Assembly (NCBI RefSeq): GCF_000321225.1
Contig: NW_004451652.1
Span: 401,102 to 465,101, forward strand
Source: Odobenus rosmarus divergens
Taxonomy: Eukaryota; Chordata; Mammalia; Carnivora; Odobenidae
Direction: 5' to 3'
Length of the DNA stretch: 64,000 nucleotides
Within the stretch, counting starts at the first letter, position 1, and each line of letters starts with the position of its first letter. The translations under genes were made by a program, and so were the position numbers. Below are positions 33,119 to 45,299 of the stretch, one piece after another. Under the pieces are notes generated by a model that made no database searches, was not told the DNA's origin, and worked only from the letters and a program-made list of their open reading frames with translations.

Positions 33119-33310
33119 TTTTTTTAAAGATTTTATTTATTTATTTGACAGAGAGAGACAGCAAGAGAGGGAACACAGTGGGGGATTGGGAGAAGGAGAA
33201 GCAGGCTTCCCACTGAGCAGGGAGCCCGATGCAGGGCTCGATCCCAGTACCCCAGGATCATGTCCTGAGCTGAAGGCAGACGCTTAATGACTGAACCACC
33301 CAGGCACCCC
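33119..33310 (-). mobile_element. Can-SINE (SINEC), full length
   Basis: Minus-strand copy from AAGATTTTATTTATTTATTT through 'gaagcaggcttccc' to head complement 'ccacccaggcacccc'. The TSD TAAAAATGAT lies at 33109-33118 and 33311-33320. Confidence 0.95.
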
Positions 33311-33320
33311 TAAAAATGAT

Positions 33321-33892
33321 GTTTATTATGATTTCATTTATGTATGTGTTCATATATATTTATGTATGTATGTATATACTTTTAGTACATGTCTAGAATA
33401 GGTGTACAGAGAAATATACATATACATATGCACATAAGTCTTCTTTATCCCTTTTCAGTGAGTACAGTTCTTTGCTACTAGCAAATACTTGAATGCTTGT
33501 GGAATGATTAAACACTAAAATAGTAGTTTAGAGTCTTGATCTAAGAAGGAGAGTAGGCTCAGATCCTCATAGCAACCACTGGGTTCACTCCAATTTTCAA
33601 GCTGTCCAGCCTGCCAAAGACACCTTTCCCTTTAAAGCCCCAAATATTTATCCCAAGGCCTCTTTCCAAATTCCTGCTCAAAGTTATTTTATTTTGCATT
33701 CTGTCTACCAGTGTTCATTAAATGCTTCAGGAAGTACTTACTTGTTTTTCAAATCCATTGAGATTTGTGCTTGGCAGGGCCATTTCCAGTGATGGCTCTG
33801 GACTACTTTGTTTGCTTTCTACATTCTACTGCCTCTGAACAGCCCCTCCATGCTGTTGTGGCCTCCATTCCCAGACCGTAGTTCTCTTTTTT
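33321..33892. other. Anonymous sequence with TATG-rich patch
   Basis: A TATG/CATA-rich low-complexity patch lies at about 33350-33430. No gene or named repeat is seen. Confidence 0.5.
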
Positions 33893-34737
33893 AGAAGTTT
33901 CTATTTTAATTCTAGTTAGTTAGCAACAGTGTTGTATAAAAGTTTCAGGTGTGCAATATAGTGATTCAACACTTCCATATAACACCTGGTGCTCACTACA
34001 AGTGCACTTCTTAATCCCCATCACCTATTTCATCCATCCCCCCACCCATCTCCACTCTGGTAACCATCAGTTTATTCTCTGTATTTAAGAGTCTGTTTCT
34101 CGTTTGCCTCCCTTTCTTTCTTTTTTTTTTTCCACAATTTAATCATTTGTTTAGTTTCTTAAATTCCATGTATGAGTGAAATGATACAGTATTTGTCTTC
34201 CTCTGACTTGTTTCACTTAGTATTATACTTGCAAATGGCAAGATTTCATTCTTTTTTATGGCTGAGTAATATTCCATCGTGTATATATACTATATCTTCT
34301 TTATCCATTTATCCATCGGTGGACATTTGGGCTGCTTTTGTAATTTGCCATTGTCAATAATGTTGCTATAAACATAGGGGTGCATGTATCCCTTTGAATT
34401 AGCATTTTTGTATTTTTGGGGTAAATAGCCAGTGTGTGATAGCTGGTCATAAGGTAGTTCTATTTTTAATTTTTTGAGGAATCTCTATACTGTTTTCTCC
34501 AGTGGCTGCACTGGTTTGCATTCCCACCAACAGTGTAAGAGGGCTCCACTTTCCTCCCCATTCTTGCTAACATCTGTTGTTTCCTGAATTGTTTATTTTA
34601 GCCACTCTGACTGGTGTGAGGTGGTGTCTCATTATGGTTTTTGACTTGCATTTCCCTGTTGGTAAATGGTGTTGAGCATCTTTTCATGTGTCTGTTGGCC
34701 ATCTGTATGTCTTCTTTGGTGAAATGTCTGTTCATGT
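33893..34737 (-). mobile_element. L1 LINE, 3' UTR and ORF2 C-terminal region
   Basis: Antisense L1: 'gtttcaggtgtgcaatatagtgattcaac', 'taacacctggtgctcac', 'ggctgagtaatattccatcgtgtata', 'ttcccaccaacagtgtaagaggg', and 'cttttcatgtgtctgttggccatctg' near the right, 5'-truncated end. The 3' UTR resembles carnivore L1. Confidence 0.92.
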
Positions 34738-35303
34738 AAGACCTTAATTCTCGTTGCCAATGGACATTGGCCTATGGTTTTAACATAGGTTTCATTAAGG
34801 CTTAGGACACCCAAGGAATTACAATGCAGACTAAAACTTAGGACTGCCTCAGTAGTCACTGTTTTAGTTCAGGCTTCTTAGAGAGTGCATAGGGAGTGTG
34901 CCCTACTGGCCACACTTCTCCTGAGGCCCTGCAGGTTGCTTGGGTAGGGGGGGGAGTGGAGGCGGGGGAGGGAGCGAGGCTGAGGGCAGCTTCTCTTTCC
35001 CAAACTGGAGAGTCCCCTTCAAATTTCCTTTTCTTTCCCTTTCTCTGTGGGCCATATCAGAGCTCCAAAATTTTCCCTCCAAAGCCTAATCCAAAGGAAG
35101 GGAGACAACACAAATAGCCAAACAAACTCCAACAAGCAACCCCACAATTATCCTCAGGCCCTTAGGCCTCAAATGAAGATTGCCTTTTACATCATGACAC
35201 AGATGGATTATGGATTTAGTCTGGAACATCTGCATTTAGACATTTCATTGCTACCGGGCTTTTCTGAGAACAAAATCTACCTCTGCATTCTGTCTCCTTT
35301 GCC
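34738..35303. other. Anonymous sequence with G-rich tract
   Basis: No gene is seen. Plus-strand G-runs at 34942-34972 include an 8-G run, a 5-G run and two GGG runs. Downstream is mixed sequence with no recognised family. Confidence 0.5.
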
Positions 35304-35440
35304 CTAAACAAATACTTATTGAACGTATACTATGTGCCAGACACTCTACCAAGTATTTGGGATACAGTGGTATGTAACAGAAACATCCCCTGTACTCACA
35401 GAACTTAACAGTCTTACAATTAAAAGCCTGAACACAGTAA
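35304..35440 (-). mobile_element. L2 LINE 3' end
   Basis: Antisense L2 3' terminus: 'caaatacttattgaacgtatactatgtgccagacactc', 'gggatacagtggtatgtaacag', 'ctcacagaacttaacagtc'. Confidence 0.85.
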
Positions 35441-36784
35441 TTCTTTCTAGAAAAAAATGAGAGAGTTGGTCCCAAGAATCAAGACCAGTTTCTACTCTAA
35501 AATACAGAAGCTACTTACTATCCTCTTAATAAATTTACCAACTTCTCTGCTCAGGTCCAGACACCATCTCTAGCAGTAGAAAATGGTGTCTTGATACATT
35601 AATAATGAAAAATGTTTGTGAGGTAAATCTCAGAATTGTGTCAGTAGTATATAACTTAGCCTAAGTATTTTTCTAATCCAGGCTCCAAAGAGAGAATGTA
35701 TCACAACCACTTGTGAACTCACAAGCACACACACAGCACACACCACATTTACACCATATACATACACACAAACCATCTCCCTTCCACCCCATCTGCCCCC
35801 CCTGCTCAAAAGGGCCATACTGCTGAAGTTTCAAAAGGGAGTATTTGACTTGGGGTGGGGGTGGGGGAGTAGAGACAGGGAATCTGTTATGTTAAAAAAA
35901 GTGACTAGAAATCCTAATCATCTATCAGATTTGGACTCTAATCCAGTAGAAAGATCAGTTGATTGGAAATTTGGAGAACTGGTTTAGAGGAATGGTGACC
36001 ATATTCTCTGTAGTAATCTACAGGGCATGGGAAAGCCATGCCCCCTTGAGATCCCATTTCTCCATAATTGTACTGCTCTCCCCACCATGACCTGCAACTG
36101 AATTATAATAACAATTGCTTTCCCCCAGTATAGAACCTTGCCTGTATTCCCCAGACCACATTCACATGAGCCTTGGTGGAGTTAAGTGTCCTTTCATTGA
36201 AGGCCCTAGAAAATCTTACATATAGCACAGGAATGCCAGCACAGGAATTCCAGAGATTGTGATTTTATGTAAATTGCATAGTCCTGCATTTGCTAGAATG
36301 TAAGCTCTTATAGACTTCTCCTTCAAATTTCCAGTTGGTATTTCTTCCCTATCTTTGGGAAAGGTCAACTCTGGCCATAGGAAGAAAAGTTTCTATCCCT
36401 TGATACATTGTCTTTGTCAAGCAAATTCCAAGTCCTGTGGATTTATCTGGATTCTAATGAGTCTCACCTCTCCCCAGACTTTGGTCCCAAAAGCAGGAGA
36501 GAGAGAGTCAGATTCAGACCTTTTCTATTTCCAACAACAGCCTAAAAATCAAGCACACATTGCCAAAACTAGGGCCTTATTTTTTTGCCCAGAGACAACA
36601 TATTAAGAAAGTGCAGTCCTGTTTTATATATGTCTTGGATCAAATTCTTGGCCTAAAAATAACCTTGGCATGAGCGGGTTATGGAGCATCTGATTCCTTT
36701 ATGGGCCTGGCTTATTTCAAGAATCACCTCATTAGCTGTCCGTGACTCTATCTTAGCCATCTTGATGGCACCAGCTTCACTTAA
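35441..36784. other. Anonymous sequence with CA-rich patch
   Basis: A CA-rich low-complexity patch lies at about 35725-35772. Otherwise no gene or named repeat is seen. Confidence 0.5.
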
Positions 36785-37110
36785 ATTTCTTTTTATTTTT
36801 TAATTAAATATATTTTAATTACAATTATAGAAGATGATATAACAGATGGTTATTTTTCCATTACCCGGATCTAATAGTTCTTTCAGTCTGCCCTCTTTTT
36901 TGGTGAAAACAACTGTAGATACAGCTAAAGAAATCTCCATCCTAAACCCTTTCCACTCCCTGAGTCCCAGCAGAGTTACTGTCCCCAAAATGTTGTGAAT
37001 GTACAAGTTTATTATTTATACTATGTGTGTTATGTATCCTAATAAACAATATCTAAAGTTGTTTTGTGTCTTAAAATTTATATAAATAATAATAAACAGG
37101 GTTAAATTTG
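36785..37110 (-). mobile_element. Old L1 LINE 3' UTR-like segment
   Basis: Antisense resemblance to an old L1M 3' end: 'tgttatgtatcctaataaacaatatc' followed by 'gttttgtgtcttaaaatttatataaat'. Highly diverged, so tentative. Confidence 0.45.
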
Positions 37111-37288
37111 ATGAGATCTCCATGAATTATGATTAATATATTTCTAAAGCATAATGTTTAATTTAAAAAATTTCTCCTTATTAAAAGAAGCAGGAGAATA
37201 GTCTTGATTTTTTTCATCATATGGAGTGCTGTTCATTCAGTTAAGTGGGACCAGACAATAGTAATGAAAACCATTTTTTAAAACAAAT

Positions 37289-37469
37289 GAAGAGGCCCCT
37301 GGGTGGCTCAATTGGTTAAGGTCCCTGGGATCGAGTCCCACGTTGGGCTCTCTGCTCAGCGGGGAGCCTGCTTCCCTCTCTCCCTCTGCCTGCCGCTCCC
37401 CCTGCTTGTGCATTCGCTTGCTTGCTCTCTCTCTCTCTGTCAAATAAATAAATAAAATCTTTTAAAAAA
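37289..37469 (+). mobile_element. Can-SINE (SINEC) with internal deletion
   Basis: Head CCCCTGGGTGGCTCAATTGG runs directly from 'ggttaag' into 'gtccctgggatcgag', so about 32 bases between A and B boxes (normally 'cgtctgcctt...gatcccag') are missing. The 3' part and tail are normal. The TSD TAAAACAAAT lies at 37279-37288 and 37470-37479. The 136-codon minus-strand frame at 37316-37726 starts in unique sequence and ends in this SINE; it is not a gene. Confidence 0.95.
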
Positions 37470-37479
37470 TAAAACAAAT

Positions 37480-37899
37480 TCACACCCAATATTATATTTG
37501 TATATTTAAAAACTATTGGATGCAAGGGGGAAAAAAATCTATCTTCAACAGCGAAGAAGAAAAATGTGCTTTTCCTTGCTGTCAAAGAACTGATGACATG
37601 GTTAAGACCTGATGACAGCTGTAAACAATTGGGGAAGCACTTCAGCAGAAAGTGCCTCATGAGATAGCAAATACGGATTTGAGTTTGGGAAATCCAAAAG
37701 GCATATTTGGAAAAACCCATCATCATGAAGCAGTTTACAGTGGTTTCATGATCTTATTAGATTACAAAACATGAAGCAGAATAGATTAACAAATTTAGTC
37801 TTTACTTTGCCACTGGGAAAACTTAACAGAAATTTAGACAATGAGAATTTTTTTAATGTAAAAATGTAGATAAAATAATGCTGTAATAGTTTAGAAATA
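37480..37899. other. Anonymous sequence
   Basis: No gene or recognised repeat is seen. Confidence 0.5.
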
Positions 37900-39135
37900 C
37901 ATGAGGAATGAGAAGACTTGACCAATGGTTTGAATTCATTCTGTTTCCTCTTCATTTTTTTAATTTCAAAATCTGTGTATTTTTCATACAAAATGTAGAA
38001 GACATAGAAAATCATGAAGAGGAAATAAATTGCTCACAATTCTTTCACCCTGAAATAATCACCATTAACATTTTTTTCAATTGACGTATTGTGAGCATTT
38101 ACTTATGTAATTATTGTGTAACCTCATTTTCTTTCATAAATTTAAAATCATATAATATATGCTTATTATAAAATATTCAAGCAACACACACATACTTGCA
38201 TTAAAAAGTCTGTTCTTGACTACCACTTCCCATGCAAATTTCACTCCACTGTTTCAAACACTTTATGTTTCCATGTAAACATTTTTAAAACAATGGTTTT
38301 CCTACTATACTCTTCTATTTTTCATTTGTTTACTGAATAATTGTGGCAGACTGTTATAGTGGTGACCCCCAATGAACCATACTTCCTGGAATCCACACCT
38401 TTGTGTAATCCTCTCTCACATTGTGTCTAGGTTTGGCCAGTGCCTGGCTTTGGCTAATGGGACATTAGCAGGCCTGAAGCAAGCAGGGGCTTAATAAGAA
38501 CTTCCACAGTGGGGCTTGACCTCTTAGGTCACTTCCTCTTGGAACCCAGCTTCCATTCTGTAAGGAAGCTGGTCTAGCCTTGTAGATAAAGAGAAGCTTT
38601 ATGGAAGAGAATTGAGGTTCTCTAGAAGACAGCCAGCAGCAAATGACAGATTTGTGAGTGAGGTCTTGGATGTTCCAGCCCCGTTTACCTGCCAGCTGAA
38701 TGCAGCACTCTATGAGTGGCCCTAGCCAACACCAGAAGGAACAGGAGAATACCTCCAGTCAATTCACAGCATCTTGAGAAATAATAAATAATTGCTTTAT
38801 ATTTGAGTGTTTTGTTAGATAGCAATCAATAACTGAAACGATAATATACCAGTTCATTTTCATTCATCTCCTTTTTCATTTCCACTTAGTGTGCAATTAT
38901 GTGAATATACAACCATTTATTTAGTTCTTGATAGATTTTTTGCTTGTTTGTACCAACAATATGGCAATGGACATCATATTTAACACTAAGGCAAATATCT
39001 CGATATACAAACTTTCATGTATACCTCTGAATATGTCCTTAGAACAAATTCCTAGATACCTCTGAATCAAAGACTAGTCTGTTTTTAAGGCTATTGATAG
39101 ATTTTGCCAAATTGCTCTCAAAAAGAGGTGAGATA
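37900..39135 (-). mobile_element. Old L1 LINE 3' region, interrupted by an LTR
   Basis: Antisense old-L1 3' sequence: 'aatcatgaagaggaaataaattgctcacaattc', 'aataatcaccattaacatttttttc' to the left, and 'gtataccct'-type blocks to the right, e.g. 'aatatgtccttagaacaaattcctaga' and 'gatagattttgccaaattgctctcaaaaag'. An LTR occupies 38342-38840. Confidence 0.65.
38342..38840 (+). mobile_element. MaLR/ERVL-type solitary LTR
   Basis: LTR-like layout: 'tggcagactgttatagtggtgacccccaa', 'cctttgtgtaatcctctctcacattg', 'gaggtctt', 'cttgagaaataataaataattgct', and an end near 'caatcaataactgaaac'. It sits inside the old L1 and shows no internal sequence. The subfamily is not certain. Confidence 0.65.
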
Positions 39136-39429
39136 TCTTTATTTTTCAGAAAAAATGAAGATAAGAAAGGCCACATTTAATCATTGACAATCAGCTTGGA
39201 ATCTGGCCTGTTTGCCTTAATTAATTACTTGGATTGAGGAGGTGGAACATAATTGTGGATAAACAAACAAATTTCTTTTAATGTCTTTTGGAATGAGGAT
39301 CCATCCAGATTCAAGCATTGTTGGAGTTGAAATTTCTATTTGGTAATGTCTGTTTAAAAAGTTGAAAGGAGAGAAGGGTTTTGAATTTGACCTCTTTCAA
39401 AACAATTTTTTCAATATCTAGTTTAGTTG
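39136..39429. other. Anonymous AT-rich sequence
   Basis: No gene or recognised repeat is seen. Confidence 0.45.
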
Positions 39430-39935
39430 AAGATGTACATACATTTTGTTCCAGAAATTTTGCTTCTAAGTATAGCCTAGGGAAATTCTCATGTCTGAAC
39501 ACACATGAATTTTGAAAAGTATTTTTTGTAATGGCAAAGTAATCCTGTTTGTCAGTAGGCAAATGGCTATATGGCTGTATATTGATACAACAGAATCATG
39601 CAGTGCAAATGTTATTATAGAACCTTCTATGTCAACATAGGTGAATCTCACAAACATAATGATCATTGAAGAGAGAGATAGAAAGCAAGAAAAAGCAAGT
39701 TGCAGAAGTATTCATACTGTGTGAATGATCTACCTTTAGTTTTGGAAACATGAAACACTATGATATATGTTGTCTAGGAATGCATACAGATGGAGTAAAA
39801 GTATAAAACATATGGGAATAAGCATCAAATTCAGAGTAGTAGTTATTCTATGAGGGAGTAAGGGTCATGTGATCAGAGATCAGTTCTCAGAGGCTTCTAA
39901 AGTTTTGGTAATGTGCTATTTCTTTTTTTCATGAA
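39430..39935 (+). mobile_element. Old L1/HAL1-type LINE 3' end
   Basis: Sense similarity to an old L1M/HAL1 3' end: 'ttccagaaattttgcttctaagtatagcctaggg', 'gtgaatctcacaaacataatgatcattgaa', 'aagcaagttgcagaagtattcatactgtgtg', 'ggaatgcatacagatg', 'ggtaatgtgctatttctt'. Confidence 0.75.
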
Positions 39936-41097
39936 TATGATATTAATATTTTATAATACAGCATGGCAAATCTAGACTTCGGATAAAAGGAAAACTTTAC
40001 AGATCCCAGTGCCTTTAGCATATTCTATGCAAATACTGTTAGGAATAAAAATTCTAATTTCATATGAAGAAGACTGATGATGCGTACCTATTGTGGTTTA
40101 ATCACTGTATACCCCAGAAGGTATTGACAGTTGTCCCATGGAAGTTATTACAGTTGCTGTCCAAGGTTAAATGAAATTTCAGTTTGTCACAGTAGCATTG
40201 AGGAAATAAGGGAATTTGTTCATGGCTCTTGATTAATGCCAAGTATGATCCACACAAGGGGGTTCATTAAGCTATACATCATGTGGGTAATTTCACATGT
40301 CATTGTGCTTGCTTTCTGCTTTGAGTGTGCATGGCCCTGAGTTTCAAAGTTGTATCTCTGATGCCACTGAGTTCTGCACAGAAACATCCCTCTTCTTTTG
40401 TTGTGTATTTTCTGTTATGCATACTTTTTAAAGACATGTTACATGTCTTTAAATTATTTATAAATATATAAATTATATAAATTATTTAATGTGTTTTGGG
40501 ACAAAAAATATGTCTGGCTTTTTAATGGGTTCTTCTCACACTATATGCAATAAAACTTATTAGGAAACTCTTTTCCTTTTGAATTTTTCTTTTCCTCTAA
40601 CCATATTTATGTCTTCAAATCTGATGTGACTGAGGCTATTTCTCAAGTTGGGAGGTAGGTACCTGGCTATATGTTTTATTATTTTACACACATTTTTCTG
40701 TGTTTTAAATATTCTGTGTGTACACATTTTTAAAGACTGTGTTAGGGGGTGGGTAATGCAGAGGTGGCAGATGTCTCTTCTGTGGTGTAGTATTTCTTCA
40801 TGCTGAGATGGGGAAAGTAACAGGTGATAGCTGGGGAATTCCCAGTCATATGTACGATCAATCTGTTGGTGGCTGGTCCCTGCTGACTGGCAGAGGAATC
40901 CCCAGTGTTTTGGAAATATTTAGAATATCAAGAAAGTTTTCCAGTGGATAGGGCCTTTTCTCACTTCCTTTAAAGTACTTCCTATTATCTCTATCATGAT
41001 AATACATTTTTGGCTCAGTTGGGGAAATAATCTATTGTTCATGTCTTTACCCATTGAAGGGTCAATCCTTCACCTTCCTACATAAGGAAGTGATAGA
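39936..41097. other. Anonymous sequence
   Basis: No gene or recognised repeat is seen. Confidence 0.5.
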
Positions 41098-41290
41098 AGG
41101 TAGTATGGTGTAATGGACATGGAACATAAATTGTGAAGACAGACCATCTTAAAATCAGATCCAGACTTCTCATGCTGCAAGCTGTATCAACTTGGGCAAG
41201 GGTTAAGTTACTCAGTTTTGCTGATTTGTTGTGAAAATCAAATGAAATGTCCTCTATAAAGTGCCTGACACACGGGGGCTCAGTCATATC
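41098..41290 (+). mobile_element. MIR SINE
   Basis: Sense MIR: 'tagtatggtgtaatggacatgg', a diverged core, 'aaaatcaaatgaaatgtcctctataaagtgcctgacaca'. Confidence 0.65.
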
Positions 41291-41322
41291 CTACTTTTTC
41301 TCATAAGACATTTACAATTTCA

Positions 41323-41518
41323 GGGCACCTGGGTGGCTCAGTTAGTTAAGCATCTGCCTTTGGCTCAGGTAATGATCTCAGGGTCCTGGGATAAAGCCCC
41401 ATGTCTGGCTCCCTGTGGGGTGTCTGCTTCTCCCTCTCTCCCTCTGCCGCTCTCCACCCCTCCTCCCCCGCGTTGTGCGCTCTCTCTCAAATAAAGAAAT
41501 AAAATCCTTAAAAAAAAA
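41323..41518 (+). mobile_element. Can-SINE (SINEC), full length
   Basis: Head AGGGCACCTGGGTGGCTCAG, 'gggtcctgggataaagcccc' (degraded B box), long CT-rich region, tail AAATAAAGAAATAAAATCCT and A-run. The TSD is short and uncertain (AATTTC at both sides). Confidence 0.93.
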
Positions 41519-42865
41519 TTTCTGCATCATTCTAATGATACCTGGAACCGTAGAATCAAATGGCTAAACATTAAAATAGTATGCTGAGTCAATTAAGCTA
41601 CTCTTTGTTGAGTGAGCTATTACTTACCAAAGCTAAGGACTTTCCCCTTATATGTAATTGTACAATAGAGGGTTCTTTATTTATATTAGAAGAAATGAGT
41701 GCATGTTTTGGTATTTGTACTATCTATTTGCAAATTGGTGTTTATGATGAAGATTTCTTTTAACTGGAAAAATTATAGCATTTAAATCCATTAGAATTTT
41801 AGATTTTAAGTGGTCTTTAGAGGCCATTCTGAACCTGTTTTGGACCTATGAGAGGGAGGGTGATCCCTAGGGCCTTCTCACAAAAAGGTTTGATTGATTC
41901 ATCACCCAACAGCCTCCTTTTCCTGCCTTCCCTTTCCTAACTGAGGGACTCCTAGAGATTTCATTCTCTAGTCAATATACCTGCTATTCTCTTCCTCATC
42001 TTGCTGTGGTTTTAAGCTTCAAGGAAAGAAAATTTACTCTTCTTTGGGAGGAATTTAGACTCCTTACCTCATCTAAACCTCCTCAGCTTCTGTATCACAG
42101 TTTGGTCATTGTGTTTTGCCCTTCACAGCTGCTGTTCTGCTTTGATTCCCATTACAAACTTGTTTGATTTTAATTAATTGCCTCTTCTAGGAAGAACTGG
42201 ATAAAGAGAAGTTTAAAAGAACCCAAAGAAGGTTAAGCTTCTTTTGTCTTGACAAATTTGGATGACAATGAAGTTGAATTAACTGACCCTTTACATGCAC
42301 AGTGAACTTACACCAACAGAACCGTTAAGGCACAGATGTTAACTGAGATAAGGTAGAAGAGAAAGCACCAAAAACAAGACACTAATCAGATACAAACAAA
42401 ATTCCATTATTTTGATTGCCTTTCCAAAAATTCTGGAAGGCTAGCTCAATCCTATCTGGCTTATAAGCAAAAGAAATATATGTTAACATCTCATAGTACA
42501 CACTTTTTCCATTTCTGTGTCCTCTGGTTAGGATATCATTTGTAATCTATGTTTTCATTCTTCCTTGTTATTTAAATTTTATTTGATTCGCTAATGCTAT
42601 GTTTTCCATTTATGGTAAAAATTCCAGAGAAGGAAACTAATCAGCAGATGAAATGAAAGCAAAATGGAAAGAAGGAATGACATATGTGGCCCATTCAGCA
42701 AACTAATAACTAAAAGTTCCACATATTTAATGTCAGAAAACAGTTGGTTTCACACTAAATACCTTTTTTTAAAAAATGAAGATAACTATTTTAAGTACAT
42801 TATTAGAAATATTTGTTAAATATATCTTGAATAAATGCGTCTCTTTCACAATATAAACTTCAGTA
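41519..42865. other. Anonymous sequence
   Basis: No gene or recognised repeat is seen in about 1.3 kb. Confidence 0.5.
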
Positions 42866-42877
42866 AAATGTTTTCTT

Positions 42878-43072
42878 TTTTTTTAAGATTTTATTTATTT
42901 GAGAGAGAGCGACAGAAAGCATGAGCAGAGGGAGGGGCAGAGGGAGAGGGACAAGCAGACTCCCTGCTGAGTGGGGAGCTGGACTTGGGACTCCATCCCA
43001 GGACCCTGAGATTATGACCTGAGCAGACATCAAGAGTTGGATACTTAACTGACTGAGCCACCCAGGCACTCC
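42878..43072 (-). mobile_element. Can-SINE, older subtype
   Basis: Minus-strand SINE with the older signature 'gagcagacatcaagagttggatacttaactgactgagcc'. The core TSD AAATGTTTTCTT lies at 42866-42877 and 43079-43090. Extended to 18 bp (TCAGTAAAATG... against TCAATGAAATG...) it has two mismatches. Confidence 0.94.
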
Positions 43073-43090
43073 TCAATGAAATGTTTTCTT

Positions 43091-43699
43091 GACTCCAGGG
43101 AGTATTTATGAACCGAAGTTTCTCTTTAGAGCTTACTCTAGTGTAGCCACTACCCTAAATGGGCTAAGATGATTATGGTTTTAGAACTCAGGTCTACTTT
43201 TCATAGATCTTCTCTTTCTCCATAGCCTTCTCTCTGATATTAATAAATGTTTCCAATTTGCAGAGACTAAAAAGAGACATGTAACATTTATGATAATTTA
43301 CGATACATAACATATGATGGAATATTATTAAAATTGATTAGTTACAGACTAATATTTACCAAGTAGAAATGCTCCTGATGAAATAAAAAGTAGAAAAAGT
43401 ATATAAAAATAGTGTATGGACTTTGATATCAGTTGAAGAAAACAAAAATACATATATGCATAGAAAAACAGAAAACAAAGCAAAAAGTGGATAATACTTA
43501 ATGTTGGTATTACTGGAGATTTCAGTAGTTTCTTTACTTTCATTTTTTCAAATTTTCTAATATCTATGTTATATATCTACTATATCTGTCCTGAGATATG
43601 TATACATATACTTTAAAGAAACAGGTAGCTCACATCCACATACTGCGACTGTTACTACTGCTACTGCTACTACAACTACTACTAACTAACCCTGACACA
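43091..43699. other. Anonymous AT-rich sequence with (TAC)n patch
   Basis: A degenerate (TAC/TGC)n trinucleotide tract lies at about 43648-43687. No gene is seen. The 64-codon minus-strand frame at 43349-43543 is hydrophobic but lies in AT-rich sequence and is probably chance. Confidence 0.5.
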
Positions 43700-44130
43700 G
43701 TTACTACTTTTCTTAGCACCTTGCATAGGTTAACTCAACAGCCTGTTGGAGACAGTCCTCCATAGGTCTCTTGTACTGCGAAGCATCTTGCCAAGAATGC
43801 AAGACCCTGACAGCTCTTTACCTGGGTCACTTTTCAGGATTGTGTTTGCCGTGACAACCTTGGGGATGAGATAATATCCTGCTCTCAGACAAAGAGTAGG
43901 CTTGCTTACAGCCTTCCATAAAACAGCAACCCCCCAGGCCAGCATTCCTCTTCTGTAACACAGTACACTCTTGTGTGCAGGCATCAATCTAGGCAAACCT
44001 GCGGTGCCACTGGGGACTTGGATTCAGGGAACTGACCAAGAAGTGCTGACACTCTGGCTACAGCTTTTGCTGTAGGTAATAAAGTCTTTTGTTTCTGATC
44101 CAGGAATCTTGTATCTTTTGTCAGTATACG
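43700..44130 (+). mobile_element. Candidate ERV-type solitary LTR
   Basis: A GC-richer block ending 'ctgtaggtaataaagtcttttgtttctgatccagg' then 'cttttgtcagtatacgtg', the AATAAA-plus-U5 arrangement of a retroviral LTR. The family is not identified and no TSD is seen. The 88-codon minus-strand frame at 43730-43996 falls inside it. Confidence 0.45.
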
Positions 44131-44204
44131 TGAAATTGTGGCAAGTTAATTTGTTAGCTTGCAAGTAAGGTAAAATCTAAGAGTTTTTATAGTTCTTGAC
44201 AAAA

Positions 44205-44325
44205 TTGCATTATTATTCCCATTAGATAGGTGAGGAAAGAGAGACACAGAGGTTAAGTGAGTGGCTTGAGTTTATATAGCTAGTAATTGGTGGAGTTAGA
44301 TGTGAAACCTGGTAGACAAGTTCCA
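44205..44325 (-). mobile_element. MIR SINE
   Basis: Antisense MIR: 'cattattattcccattagataggtgaggaaagagagacacagaggttaag', 'ctagtaattggtggagttagatgtgaaacctgg'. Confidence 0.85.
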
Positions 44326-44593
44326 CTGTCCAAGCTCTTAATACTCCATATACTGTTACTGTATAGCAGCTGAAACTAGGTACCTTGGGAGCTCAAATGT
44401 CTACTAGCTGCCCCAGATCCTGCAAAATGGAGATTCCTAAGAGTTGCCATATGATGATGCTTCTTTATTTGCAAATGTATAAATGTGGCAAATTGTCACC
44501 ATGAAAGCCTGGGATGGCATGTCATAAGGTCCCTCTATTCCTATAAGATAAACTAAATGTAAAAACAAAGGGGTGGGATAAAAACAGAAACTG

Positions 44594-44741
44594 GTTAGCC
44601 TGGTGATGGGTATTAAAGAAGGCACATTCTGCGTGGAGCACTGGGTGTTATGCACAAACAATGAATCATGGAACACTACATCAAGAACTAATGATGTAAT
44701 GTATGGTGATTAACATAACAATAAAAAATTAAAAAAAAAAG
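44594..44741 (+). mobile_element. Carnivore L1 3' end, ~150 bp, with TSD
   Basis: A heavily 5'-truncated young L1: 'gttagcctggtgatgggtattaaag', 'gtggagcactgggtgttatgcac', 'ctaatgatgtaatgtatggtgattaacataac' and an A-tail. The TSD CAGAAACTG lies at 44585-44593 and 44742-44750. Closely related to the 3' ends at 14.9-15.2 kb. Confidence 0.93.
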
Positions 44742-44750
44742 CAGAAACTG

Positions 44751-45299
44751 TTCTATCACCTTTATGTTCTGTGTTATATTATTGTATGCTTGCCATTTTA
44801 TATATCTCTGGTAGTGACTAAAAGGAGCCCTCCTCAAAAAAAAAGGAAAAGTTATGTCTGGATCTTATCACTGTCAATTATCTTGGTTATCAAATATGGA
44901 GGTGGGTCTCTTTCTCACTTCAAAGCAGTCACTAGGTTGAATTTCAGAGCTTGACTCTGCATGAATCTCCAGTTGTGCTTGGATCCAGAGCTGCTGTATT
45001 ATATAATTCTTAAAGGTGCCATTGACATGCACATAATATGAATGGTCCCTTCTAGAGTGTGTGATATGGAGTTATGTGAACTTTGATGCAGTCCACAAAG
45101 AGGGACATCCCTGGCCTTAAAAAAGAGAAAACCAGTGTAAGCAATATAAAATTTTTAATGTCTCTTGACTTTGAAGTAAAAGGATTTTGTTTGAAAGCAC
45201 TTCTGAGTGACCTCTTTTAGATTTCTTTCTCCCTGTGTTTGATTTTCAGATTAAAAATTGCCATACAATACAAGCTATTCCTATTAAAATATTATAGGC
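44751..45299. other. Anonymous sequence
   Basis: No gene or recognised repeat is seen. Confidence 0.5.

Noticed and set aside
37316..37726. 136-codon minus-strand open frame
   Set aside because: Its C-terminal part (arginine/glutamate-rich, then AGSPLSREPN-type residues) is the translated antisense Can-SINE at 37289-37469; the rest is featureless.
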